Below are positions 16,871 to 25,757 of a stretch of DNA of 45,076 nucleotides, piece by piece. Made by a program: the position numbers and the translations under genes. A model generated the notes under the pieces. That model ran no database searches. It was not told the origin of the DNA and was given only the letters and a program-made list of their open reading frames with translations. This stretch comes from Planctomycetaceae bacterium. GTDB taxonomy: Bacteria > Planctomycetota > Planctomycetia > Pirellulales > Pirellulaceae. Location: positions 1 to 45,076 of the forward strand of contig PBCP01000071.1 in the NCBI GenBank assembly GCA_002717145.1. The letters run 5' to 3'. Every line of letters begins with the position of its first letter. Within the stretch, counting starts at the first letter, position 1.

Positions 16871-18403
16871 CTAAACAAGTGGGAATAGAGTTGCACCAAT
16901 TAACGTGGCAACAAGCCCAACAGTTCCCATCACAATACTCATAGGCGTAATTGTGCGTAACCCCTCTGCCTCAGTCATGCCGCTCATTTTACAAATGACC
17001 CAGAATCCACTATCAGCCATCCAGGCAATCGGCTTGGAACCACACCCTACGGCTAGAGCCAGGTAAACAGGGTGGTAAGGGAGTAAGTCCGGTTCTAAAG
17101 CCAGCGGAGCAAAAATACTGGCGACTGTAATCATTGCCACAGTGGAGGACCCCTGAGCAGTTCTTATTAATGTCGTCAGACAAAATGCCATGACCAGTGT
17201 GCCAAGGGTCGCTACGTCTCCTCCGGATCCGGCAACCACCTCTTTGATACCGCTCTGCCGAATCGCGGAACCAAAACCTCCTCCTGCCGATGTGATCAGA
17301 ATGATAATCCCCCCGCTCGCTAATGCTCCACTAATCGCTGTTGCCATCTTTTTGCGATCGATACCCGGGCGTGAAATAAGAGTGGCCATCGCAATGACAC
17401 CAGCCAGGATGAGCGCAATGTTTTTGTCTCCCAAAGTTTCTACGATGCTCTTAATCGATTCTACCCACTGTGCAGGCGATTCACCCGAATCCAGATTCTT
17501 GTAATAAGTTTTCGTGGCAGTCGCTGCTGCTATGAGCAGCACGGGAAGAATAATCGGCAGCAATGAAAGGAAAAAGGAGGGCAATTCACTATCATCTTTT
17601 TGGGTTTGAGCTTCGAGGTCTTCGAGTTTGGCATCGGCACTGTCACGCAGTGGAACTTCCATCGTTTTGTTTCGCCAGGTAGCAAACGTTAGACCGGCGA
17701 CTGAAGAACAGAGTCCAACACAGCATCCGGCTATGATCATTGAAATGAGTGATACGTTGAATTCTTCAGCGACGATCAGTGGGCCGGGGGTGGGAGGAAC
17801 CAGTGAATGGGCCATCGAGCCACCCGCTACGATAGCCATGATATACAAAACATAATTTTTGCCGACACGAATTCGGGTCGCCTTGGCTAAGGGAATCATC
17901 AGGTAAAAGACGGTATCGAAGAAAACAGGGATCGATAACAGGAATCCACTTCCCATAAATGCCACCCCGGCATTTTTTTGTCCCAGGCGTTTGAGCACCG
18001 TCCGCACAATCCGGTCCGCCGAACCACTGTCAAGCATGCATTTGCCGATGATGGAAGCCATTGCAATGAGAATTCCTATCTTGCCACAGGTTGAACCAAA
18101 GCCCTCGGCAACACGGACCATCGCTGATTTCTTTTTGAACTGAGCCGCATGCTTCTCAATATAGCTCTTCCTGATTTGGTCATACTGTTGTTGTGACGAG
18201 GAATCTTTTGGATTGGCACCGTAAAGGGTGATAAAGGACTTTTCGGCTTCGTCAACGGCATAGGTGTCCAAGGCAGTTTCAGAGGTAAGAAAAGCTGCTA
18301 CTAGTGCCGCCAGAAGTAGAGCCAAAAACGCATGTAGTTTGCAGACAAGAATACCTGCCACAACAAGAATGATAGAAATAATCAAAATGATGATAGGGCT
18401 CAT
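16871..18403 (-). CDS. GntP-family permease (gluconate / organic acid:H+ symporter)
   Basis: A 510-residue integral membrane protein with about 12 helices and family blocks such as GSMAHSLVPPTPGPLIVAEEF, GSGFLLSIPVFFDTVFY and RTAQGSSTVAMITVASI. GntP proteins usually have about 440-450 residues. The additional length is mainly a polar, charged insertion at about residues 48-95, between the second and third hydrophobic segments. Relatives import gluconate, idonate, D-serine or other small hydroxy-acids with protons; the substrate here is unknown. No transcription regulator is adjacent. A methyltransferase gene follows downstream. Confidence 0.88.
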   Translation of the reverse strand: MSPIIILIISIILVVAGILVCKLHAFLALLLAALVAAFLTSETALDTYAVDEAEKSFITLYGANPKDSSSQQQYDQIRKSYIEKHAAQFKKKSAMVRVAEGFGSTCGKIGILIAMASIIGKCMLDSGSADRIVRTVLKRLGQKNAGVAFMGSGFLLSIPVFFDTVFYLMIPLAKATRIRVGKNYVLYIMAIVAGGSMAHSLVPPTPGPLIVAEEFNVSLISMIIAGCCVGLCSSVAGLTFATWRNKTMEVPLRDSADAKLEDLEAQTQKDDSELPSFFLSLLPIILPVLLIAAATATKTYYKNLDSGESPAQWVESIKSIVETLGDKNIALILAGVIAMATLISRPGIDRKKMATAISGALASGGIIILITSAGGGFGSAIRQSGIKEVVAGSGGDVATLGTLVMAFCLTTLIRTAQGSSTVAMITVASIFAPLALEPDLLPYHPVYLALAVGCGSKPIAWMADSGFWVICKMSGMTEAEGLRTITPMSIVMGTVGLVATLIGATLFPLV

Positions 18404-18612
18404 GCTGTAATTCCGCGTAGTCGAGGTGATTTGCTAAAAAGCGTAAGCTATTTGTTATAATCGCAAACGGAATAATATTCACGAGCCAAATTAGGTATAG
18501 TTCACGTCCTGATTTGGCGGTGAATTCACCTTAGTAGCCGCATAGCTAGTTGGTATTATAGAACTAAATATTGCTCTTACCTTTTAGCCGGATGAATCTA
18601 CAGGCTTAGGAG

Positions 18613-21462
18613 ATGAAAACCTTGTTTCGCCTTTTTTGTTTAGCGGTGTCGTGTGCCTGTCTGGTGCTACCCGCGATGGCCCAGCAACCCTTGGCGATTG
18701 AGGGTGACCAAAAGTCACCGCTGACCGGAGAGCCGACAGCAGGACAGTTAGAGTTCTTTGAAAAACGTATCCGACCAGTGCTGGTTGAACATTGCTACAA
18801 ATGTCATTCACAACCGGCAGCAAAAAAGGACGAGCTCCGCGGTGGGCTCCTGCTGGACTCACGAGCGGGTTTGTTGGCTGGTGGAGAAAGTGGAGAGGCA
18901 ATCGTACCTGGTAAACCCGATGAAGGGACTTTGCTTGGCTCCTTGAATTACGATTTGTACGAGATGCCTCCCTCGGGGAAATTGCCAGCAGCCGTGATAG
19001 AAGATTTCCGAACATGGATTGAGATGGGGGCCGTCGATCCACGAGAAGGGGGAATTGTCCAGGCGACTGCGATAGATATTGAGGCAGGCAGAGATTTCTG
19101 GGCTTATCGACCAGTCTCGCCGGGGGAAATTCCAAATCACCCGGGCGCGAAAACACCCATTGATGCTTACATCGGCAGAGCATTGAGAGCAGCGGGAGTG
19201 AAGCCTGTGGGACAAGCCAGTCGACAGGTTTTGATTCGACGACTGTACTATGACTTGCTGGGAATTCCCCCCACACCGGAGCAAATTGAAGCCTTCATTG
19301 AAAGCCAGAATCAAGATGCATATGAACTTTTGGTCGATCAATTGCTGGAGTCACCTCGATTTGGAGAACGCTGGGGGCGACACTGGCTTGATGTGGTGAG
19401 GTACGCGGAATCGGTGACACTGCGAGGTTTGATTTATGAACAGGCTTGGCGATATAGAGATTATGTTATCGAGAGCTTTAATGACGATGTTCCGGTTGAT
19501 GTTTTTATCAGACAGCAGATAGCCGGTGACTTGTTAGAATCGGATGACTATCAACAACAGCGTAGGAATCTAATTGCGACAGGCTATTTGGCCATGGGGA
19601 ACAATAATTTGGAAGATCAGGATAAAGCTAAATTGCGGATGGATGCGGTCGATGAACAACTAGAAACAATTGGCCGTGGATTGTTGGGACAGACGATCGG
19701 TTGTGCCCGCTGCCATGACCATAAGTTTGATCCGATTCCAACAAAAGATTATTACGCTTTGGCTGGGATCCTCAGGAACACCGAGTCTATTGTGAATGCC
19801 AATGTTGGTAAGTGGGTTGAATCCGAATTGCCATTGCCTCAGGAAAAACTCGAAGCAGCCAGGCAAGTGAAGGATGAATTGGCTCTCGTGAAAAGCGAGT
19901 TGGCTAAGTTGACGAAAGATACAAACGTTGGAGTCATTGGACTCGACGCCATCGTTGGGGTTGTGCTTGATGATACCGATGCGGTCCTTGTTGGAAATTG
20001 GAATAAGTCGACATCCAATAAGACGTATGTTGGTCCCGGTTACCAATACGCCAGTGGTGGTGCGGCGAACACATCTGCCACATTTGAACCACAGGAAGAA
20101 CTCAGTGGCGTCTATGAGGTTCGGTTTGCTTACGCCTATGGCAGTAATCGCCCCAAGAAACTTCAAGTCGAAGTTTGGGATGCTGATGGTTTGAGAGTTG
20201 CGGAATTAGATGAAACGACAGTGCCTTCCGTTGACGGGCATTTTGATTCATTAGGCACTTACCGGTTTGAAAAGGGCATGAAGCCACGGGTGGTGGTCGA
20301 TACTTCGAAGTCTTCGTCAGGTGCCGTTGTGATCGATGCAGTTCAGTTTCTTTCGGAAGAGCAAGTAGCTCGGGAGTCAAAGAAAGTGGAGTCGGAGGGT
20401 GATCAGCAAGCGGTGGCGTCCCGAGTTAAAGAATTGGAGGTAAGAGCCCGAGAACTTGAAAAATTAACCCCGCCTAAAGAAATCTATATGACCGTTCGCG
20501 AACAGAAGGAAATCGCGGATACTCAGGTGCATATTCGAGGTGATGTTCATAATCTCGGTGATGATGTGCCAAGGGGGTTCCTGCAGGTGGCAACCTATGG
20601 GGCTATGCCGTCGATCTCCCAAGGAGAGAGTGGGCGTGTTGAATTGGGGCAGTGGATTACCAGCGAATCCAACCCGTTAACAAGCCGTGTGTTTGCTAAT
20701 CGAGTCTGGGGCTGGCTCATGGGAGTTGGGTTGGTTCGTACGCCAGATAATTTTGGTGTAACAGGTGAGTCCCCGTCACACCCGGAATTGCTGGACTATT
20801 TGGCATCCCAGTTAAAAGCGAACGGTTGGTCGACCAAGCAGTTGATTCGGGAGATCGTACTGTCTGCTACCTATCAGCGAGTTTCTGATCCGTCGGACGA
20901 GCTGAAAAACAAGGATCCTGAAAACCGTTTGTTAGGTCATATGAACCGTCGGCGTATGGATGCCGAGAGTATTCTGGACGCAATGTTAAGTGTCAGTGGA
21001 AAGCTTGATTTAAGGATGGGCGGCCCAACAATTAAAAGCGGTACAAAGAACGACTATAACTATCCACATCAGGGCTATCGTCGCGCAGTGTATTGGCCCG
21101 CTTTTCGAAACTCCTTGCCAGAGATTTTCCAAGTATTTGATTATCCAAATCCTAGTGTTGTAGTCGGGCGTCGCGATGTATCCAGCACGTCGCCGCAGGC
21201 ATTGTTTATGCTGAATAACCCAAGAGTGATGGAATACTGTAAATTGGCAGCTGAACGTTATCTTGCTATGCCTGAGATGGATGATGAAGCCAGAATGAGG
21301 CTTGTGTCTATGTCCATACTTGGGCGGAAGCCCACGCCGCGAGAAGTGGCGATTTCGTTATCGTATGTACAACAGGCACAATCAGAAGAAGATCGTCTTC
21401 AAAACTGGTCACGCGTGATTCAAGCTGTTTTTGCGACAGTTGATTTTCGATATATTAACTAG
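18613..21462 (+). CDS. Planctomycete exported cytochrome-like protein (PSCyt1-DUF1549-golvesin-like-DUF1553)
   Basis: A 949-residue protein with a signal peptide (residues 1-24, ending AMAQQ). The PSCyt1 domain (about 35-140) has a heme-type CxxCH at C61-C64-H65. The DUF1549 domain (about 170-400) contains RFGERWGRHWLDVVRYAES and a second CxxCH at C364-C367-H368. An inserted beta domain (about 440-580) resembles the golvesin C-terminal / carbohydrate-binding-like fold, with GNW, Y.G..Y and DAVQF landmarks. DUF1553 occupies about 625-940. The function of this planctomycete family is not established; linkage to polysaccharide or sulfated-sugar breakdown has been proposed from genomic context. 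A DUF1501 gene follows after 56 nt, the usual partner. AGGAG abuts the ATG with no spacer. Confidence 0.93.
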   Translation: MKTLFRLFCLAVSCACLVLPAMAQQPLAIEGDQKSPLTGEPTAGQLEFFEKRIRPVLVEHCYKCHSQPAAKKDELRGGLLLDSRAGLLAGGESGEAIVPGKPDEGTLLGSLNYDLYEMPPSGKLPAAVIEDFRTWIEMGAVDPREGGIVQATAIDIEAGRDFWAYRPVSPGEIPNHPGAKTPIDAYIGRALRAAGVKPVGQASRQVLIRRLYYDLLGIPPTPEQIEAFIESQNQDAYELLVDQLLESPRFGERWGRHWLDVVRYAESVTLRGLIYEQAWRYRDYVIESFNDDVPVDVFIRQQIAGDLLESDDYQQQRRNLIATGYLAMGNNNLEDQDKAKLRMDAVDEQLETIGRGLLGQTIGCARCHDHKFDPIPTKDYYALAGILRNTESIVNANVGKWVESELPLPQEKLEAARQVKDELALVKSELAKLTKDTNVGVIGLDAIVGVVLDDTDAVLVGNWNKSTSNKTYVGPGYQYASGGAANTSATFEPQEELSGVYEVRFAYAYGSNRPKKLQVEVWDADGLRVAELDETTVPSVDGHFDSLGTYRFEKGMKPRVVVDTSKSSSGAVVIDAVQFLSEEQVARESKKVESEGDQQAVASRVKELEVRARELEKLTPPKEIYMTVREQKEIADTQVHIRGDVHNLGDDVPRGFLQVATYGAMPSISQGESGRVELGQWITSESNPLTSRVFANRVWGWLMGVGLVRTPDNFGVTGESPSHPELLDYLASQLKANGWSTKQLIREIVLSATYQRVSDPSDELKNKDPENRLLGHMNRRRMDAESILDAMLSVSGKLDLRMGGPTIKSGTKNDYNYPHQGYRRAVYWPAFRNSLPEIFQVFDYPNPSVVVGRRDVSSTSPQALFMLNNPRVMEYCKLAAERYLAMPEMDDEARMRLVSMSILGRKPTPREVAISLSYVQQAQSEEDRLQNWSRVIQAVFATVDFRYIN

Positions 21463-21518
21463 ATAGAGTTTATTAGTCTCAGGTTAGCCCTGAATGGAAT
21501 TTCAAAAGCGTTGAATCA

Positions 21519-22946
21519 ATGAATAGTCTGTTTTTTAGTCGTCGACAAGCATTGCAAGTTGCCTCCTGTGGGTTTGGGTCGCTCGCGTTGTCTGGAATTC
21601 TGGCAGGCGATGAATCCACAAGGGAGGCAAATCCGTTAGCGGCCAAACAGCCACATCATGCAGCTCGGGCTAAACGAATCATCTTCCTGTTTATGCAGGG
21701 AGGTCCCAGCCAGGTTGACACCTTTGACTACAAACCGATTCTGGAAAAACGGCACGGCGAAAAGATGCCGTTCGACGATGCCCGGACGATTGCCAATACA
21801 GGTAAGCGTGGCAGTGAAGAGACTTTGATGCAATCTCCCTGGAAATTCCGCCAGTACGGTGAGTGTGGTCAGCCAGTGTCAGACCTGTTCCCTCAGATGG
21901 CGCAGCATGTTGATAAAATGTGTATGATTCACAGTATGCATACTGAAGGAGTGGCACACGGACCAGCGACGCTTTTTCTGCATACCGGAGCGACAAACTT
22001 TGTTCGTCCATCGATGGGCTCTTGGATCAGTTATGCCTTGGGTTCGGAGAACGATAACTTACCTGCCTTTGTTACGATTGCACCTTCTCCGGGAAATGGT
22101 GGTGCTCGAAATTACGGTAATGCGTTTCTACCTCCCGTACATCAGGGAACAACTTTGGGCAGCGCGGGGCGACCAGCCACCGAAGCTAAAGTCCGCAATT
22201 TAATTAATAATTCGCTTTCCAAATCTCAACAGCAGGAACAGTTCGAATTGGTACGGGCCTTGAATGCCCAGCAGACGGCCTCCCGCCCCGGTGATAAAGA
22301 GTTGGACGCGGTGATTAGTTCCTACGAGTTAGCCTGGCGATTTCAGAATAATGCTCCAGAGATCCTGGATCTATCACGAGAAACAGAGACTACCCAGAAT
22401 ATGTACGGAATGGATCACAAAGATACTTTCGACTTTGGGTCGCAGTGCCTGATGGCTCGGAGGCTGGCGGAAGCAGGCGTTCGGTATATTCAAGTTACTT
22501 ATGGAGATGCTGGTGCAAATCCTGCTTGGGATCAACACTCTAATCTGCCAAAACATGCTGACCATGCCAAAAGAGTAGATAAACCAATCGCAGGTTTGCT
22601 GCAGGATTTAGCTCAACGTGGTTTGCTGGACGATACTCTGGTCTGGTTTGGTGCAGAATTTGGGCGTACACCATATTCGCAAAACAACGGAACCGGGCGC
22701 GATCATAATCCCAATGGATTTACTACATGGCTTGCGGGGGCAGGTGTCAAAGCCGGGGTTAAATTTGGTGCCTCCGATGAATTTGGCCATAAGGCAGTGG
22801 AGTCAAAGACGCATATGCATGACCTTCATGCCACTCTTTTACATCTTCTTGGGGTAGACCACAAGCGTCTTACCTATAGCTATTCAGGTAGGAATTTCCG
22901 CCTGACCGATGTGCACGGTGAATTGGCAACAGGCATTCTTAGCTAG
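21519..22946 (+). CDS. DUF1501 protein with Tat signal
   Basis: A 475-residue protein starting with a twin-arginine signal (FSRRQALQVASCGFG), so it is exported folded. The body is a DUF1501 domain of the alkaline-phosphatase/sulfatase-like superfamily. Typical blocks are FLFMQGGPSQVDTFDYKP at the start, AEFGRTP in the latter half, and the family C-terminal pattern LLHLLGVDHKRLTY followed by FRLTDVHGE. DUF1501 genes nearly always follow a DUF1549/DUF1553 gene in planctomycetes, as here, and the two products probably work together in the periplasm. The biochemical role is unknown. The start lacks a visible Shine-Dalgarno site. Confidence 0.93.
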   Translation: MNSLFFSRRQALQVASCGFGSLALSGILAGDESTREANPLAAKQPHHAARAKRIIFLFMQGGPSQVDTFDYKPILEKRHGEKMPFDDARTIANTGKRGSEETLMQSPWKFRQYGECGQPVSDLFPQMAQHVDKMCMIHSMHTEGVAHGPATLFLHTGATNFVRPSMGSWISYALGSENDNLPAFVTIAPSPGNGGARNYGNAFLPPVHQGTTLGSAGRPATEAKVRNLINNSLSKSQQQEQFELVRALNAQQTASRPGDKELDAVISSYELAWRFQNNAPEILDLSRETETTQNMYGMDHKDTFDFGSQCLMARRLAEAGVRYIQVTYGDAGANPAWDQHSNLPKHADHAKRVDKPIAGLLQDLAQRGLLDDTLVWFGAEFGRTPYSQNNGTGRDHNPNGFTTWLAGAGVKAGVKFGASDEFGHKAVESKTHMHDLHATLLHLLGVDHKRLTYSYSGRNFRLTDVHGELATGILS

Positions 22947-22962
22947 CTACGCAGGGGACGAA

Positions 22963-23115
22963 TTACTCTTTGAGTTTTCGAAGCATCGCCTTGATCTCTT
23001 GCCAGCCTCTCAAAGTCACCACAACGGCGACGACTGAAAATACCCCCAATCCTGCATACAATAATGCCATCCAAAAGTTGAACCAGGCAGAGAATTCGTT
23101 TGGTGAGTCAGGCAT
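22963..23115 (-). CDS. 50-residue single-helix protein, candidate symporter accessory subunit
   Basis: A short gene of 51 codons. The start ATG at 23115 overlaps the stop of the sodium:solute symporter gene by 8 nt (ATGCCTGA), and GAGGAG lies about 9 nt upstream inside the symporter gene. The product has a short polar start with two Trp residues, one strong hydrophobic helix (about residues 15-37), and a basic C-terminal tail (KAMLRKLKE). This is the expected plan for small accessory proteins known beside other solute:sodium symporters; the match is by size, position and topology, not by a family motif. The overlapping start and good ribosome site make chance unlikely. Confidence 0.7.
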   Translation of the reverse strand: MPDSPNEFSAWFNFWMALLYAGLGVFSVVAVVVTLRGWQEIKAMLRKLKE

Positions 23116-24748
23116 TTTTGGGCTCCTCGGAATTACTAGCAGGCTTTTCTGAATTTTCTTCGCACGTTGACGGGTCCGGGAAAACTAAGGAAATAACAAT
23201 AAAGAGTACTGTTGTTAACCCTAGGCTAAAGAGCCCTACAATCGAGGAAGTTATAGTGGACTTCCAGTAATTTGTGTTGAGTCCGACGAAGGACCCGAGT
23301 TCCTCAATCATGAAATGACGAACGGGTTCCAGGCCAAGGATAGCAGTGGATCCCGCAAAAAGAGCAACTAATGCACCGGAACTGCTGGCTCGCTTCCAGT
23401 AGAGCCCTCCGAAGAGTACTACAATGGCTCCGGTCGCATAAATGGAACCGGTAATCACCATGTAATTCCAAATACTGTCACTGCCTTCATAAAACAGTCC
23501 CCATGCCCAAATGAAAGTCCCGATCAGAACGATAAAAATCCGAGTTAGTGTAATTCGGTTAGCATTAGTCAGTTCTTTATCAGAAACATTCTTGGCTATG
23601 GGGGCGATTACATCCTGGGTGAGAACACTCGACCAACACAACAGATAACTGTCATGAGTTGACATGAAGGCAGCAATCATGGCGGCCACAATGAGTCCCA
23701 GTAAACCTGTTGGAAGGATTTGGCCCAAAAATACTGGCATCGCGTACAGTCCTGCATCATCAATGGCGTTTTGACCAATAAATTGGTTTGCGATGTCATT
23801 AGGACTATTCACAAAAAACGTATAGGCAGCGATTCCCCAAAACATAGGAATTAGAAAACGAATAGTGAATGATATGGCAGAGATAGTGTACTGTTTCTTG
23901 ACAGCCTGCGGAGACTCCATGGCAAGAGCTCTCGAGACAGCAGTGGGCCAGACCGCACAGCCAACTATCCCGGCAGCGAACAGTTGAAATAGGACGTAAC
24001 TAATTCCAAATTCACCACCTTCAGCCATTGGGTTAAAACCTGCCTCACCCATCCCGCGGGCAACGGCGTCGTGCATTTGAGAAACGCCAACTTCTTTGAT
24101 CGCCAGCAAGGTCGTGGCAACTACACCAAATGATAGTACGACAAACTGGGTGTAATCAGTCAGGATGACGGAAATCATACCTCCCAGGACGGTGTATACC
24201 AGAACTAGAATCAGAAGGACTGTCATAACAACCATCAAGGCGGTTCCATTCAATGAAAGCCCTGTTGCACCGACGATGAATTTAGCACCGACCTGAAGAA
24301 AAAGTCCCATATTGAGGATGCCTGCCCCGGAGAGAATGATTCCGCCAACGATGCGCGTCGTTCTTCCAAACCTTTTCTCGTAATATTCAGGTATTGTTAG
24401 GACCTTTTCGGCACGCAGGGGGGCCACAATGAAGCCGGTGAGTCCAACCAGAAGGGTGCCCACGCCAGCGATAACCGCCATATGGAAAGCCGCATAGCCT
24501 CCATTGAATCCGGATTGAGCCATGTACATGACAGTAATAAGTCCCATTTCCGTTCCGGTCATTGTGGCAACGCCTAGCCATGGTCCCACACTGCGACCTG
24601 CGCCGATGTAGGCTGTCATACTGGTTGCATAACGAGTAACTAGGATTCCAATCACCAGCGATATCGATAGGTAGCAGCCTACAATAATCCAGTCGACTAT
24701 CTGGAAGTTTGAGAATGTACTTAAAGTGGTGTCGGCGACGAGCATCAT
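23108..24748 (-). CDS. Sodium:solute symporter (SSS family)
   Basis: A 546-residue membrane protein with about 13 helices. The early blocks SLVIGILVTRYATSM and GAGRSVGPWLGVATMTGTEMG are typical of SSS transporters, and ADYTQ-type residues appear as ILTDYTQFVVL in the middle. AAMIAAFMSTHDSYLLCWSSVLTQD in the later half is the family signature around the sodium site. The C-terminal tail is acidic and polar (about 20 residues). Sodium-driven uptake of a sugar or organic acid is likely; the substrate is unknown. The 3' end overlaps a 50-residue one-helix gene. The neighbouring SGNH hydrolase is divergent. No clear ribosome site precedes the two adjacent ATG codons at 24748. Confidence 0.92.
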   Translation of the reverse strand: MMLVADTTLSTFSNFQIVDWIIVGCYLSISLVIGILVTRYATSMTAYIGAGRSVGPWLGVATMTGTEMGLITVMYMAQSGFNGGYAAFHMAVIAGVGTLLVGLTGFIVAPLRAEKVLTIPEYYEKRFGRTTRIVGGIILSGAGILNMGLFLQVGAKFIVGATGLSLNGTALMVVMTVLLILVLVYTVLGGMISVILTDYTQFVVLSFGVVATTLLAIKEVGVSQMHDAVARGMGEAGFNPMAEGGEFGISYVLFQLFAAGIVGCAVWPTAVSRALAMESPQAVKKQYTISAISFTIRFLIPMFWGIAAYTFFVNSPNDIANQFIGQNAIDDAGLYAMPVFLGQILPTGLLGLIVAAMIAAFMSTHDSYLLCWSSVLTQDVIAPIAKNVSDKELTNANRITLTRIFIVLIGTFIWAWGLFYEGSDSIWNYMVITGSIYATGAIVVLFGGLYWKRASSSGALVALFAGSTAILGLEPVRHFMIEELGSFVGLNTNYWKSTITSSIVGLFSLGLTTVLFIVISLVFPDPSTCEENSEKPASNSEEPKNA

Positions 24749-24870
24749 TGACGAGGAAAAACCTATTCAGAGTCTGGTGGGAATATGCATGATAGCTTAA
24801 GGTCGTTGGCTGTGCTAAATTGAATCGGGAATTACTTGAGATACCACTCGTTGCTCCAAAGGTAATCTTT

Positions 24871-25527
24871 ATGATCATCAACCGAATTTCGATCATTGGC
24901 TTAAACCTGCTCTTCGCATTGCTAATGTCTAGTCTGTTACAGGCAACGGAGCCGACCAGAGTTGCCTGTGTAGGAGACAGCATCACTTTTGGTGCTGCGA
25001 TAAAGGACCGGGAAAATCGGAATTACCCGGTGCAACTTGGAGTGTTGCTCGGAGATGGTTACGACGTTCGCAATTACGGAGTCAACGGCGCTACGCTCCT
25101 TAAGCACGGCGACCTTCCCTATTGGACCCGGCCACAATTCAAAATGGCAACTGATTTTCAGCCTGATATTGTCATCATCAAGTTGGGAACCAACGATAGT
25201 AAGCCTCAAAACTGGAAGTTTGCAGCAGAATATGGTGACGATTTACTGGCGATGATAAGGCATTTTCAGGAACTCGATTCAGCACCGCAAATCTATGTTT
25301 GTCGTCCCGTGCCGGTTGCAACTGACCGATGGGGTATTACTGAGAAAGTAGTTCATGACGAGGTAATACCAGCTCTCAACAGGGCTGTCAGGAAAGCCCG
25401 GAGAGTTAAGCTCATCGATCTCTATAAGGTACTCGCACCCCATCCGGAATTACTGCCTGATGGGGTACACCCAAATGGCGATGGGGCAGCTCTGATAGCT
25501 GCGGCTGTTTATAAGTGTATCAAGTAG
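24871..25527 (+). CDS. Exported SGNH/GDSL hydrolase
   Basis: A 218-residue esterase-fold protein. The frame opens at 24820, but ATG at 24871 is preferred: AAAGG lies 9 nt upstream and it begins a proper signal peptide (hydrophobic residues 7-22, ending near LLQA). The catalytic serine is S37 in VGDSIT. The oxyanion residues are in NYGVNGAT and LGTNDSK, and D197 and H200 lie in DGVHPNG. This set is complete, so the enzyme should be active. Relatives remove acetyl groups from carbohydrates or hydrolyse lipid esters. It is divergent from the symporter, which may import the released product; that link is inference. Confidence 0.9.
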   Translation: MIINRISIIGLNLLFALLMSSLLQATEPTRVACVGDSITFGAAIKDRENRNYPVQLGVLLGDGYDVRNYGVNGATLLKHGDLPYWTRPQFKMATDFQPDIVIIKLGTNDSKPQNWKFAAEYGDDLLAMIRHFQELDSAPQIYVCRPVPVATDRWGITEKVVHDEVIPALNRAVRKARRVKLIDLYKVLAPHPELLPDGVHPNGDGAALIAAAVYKCIK

Positions 25528-25757
25528 CTATTTTGAGTTCTGATTATTCCGATTAAGTAGTATTTTTCGGGAACATACGCTGAATCAGCAGCGTCTTAAT
25601 GGTATAGCTTTGTTCGTTTTTGCTTTGTTCTGCGCTGCCGGCAAACAACAATATATAAAAGACAGCCTACCTTACCTGAATGCCGTAATGTGAAAACTTG
25701 GCGGGCGTTCTTTATTCAAACTGATTCCATAACATTTACTCAATACTGAGACACCTG
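25528..25757. other. Intergenic leader before the giant-protein operon
   Basis: A 230-nt non-coding stretch. An inverted repeat ACGCTG (25577-25582) / CAGCGT (25589-25594) with a 6-nt loop lies 50 nt after the hydrolase stop. It has no T tract, so a terminator role is unlikely. An AT-rich stretch near 25660 (ATATATAAAAG) could hold a -10 element, but I see no convincing -35 at proper distance. The ATG at 25758 has only a weak GAG upstream. Confidence 0.3.

Noticed and set aside
18584..19276. 230-codon minus-strand open frame opposite the DUF1549 gene
   Set aside because: The product is Pro/Ser/Arg-rich without domains and fully opposite a clear gene; shadow frame.
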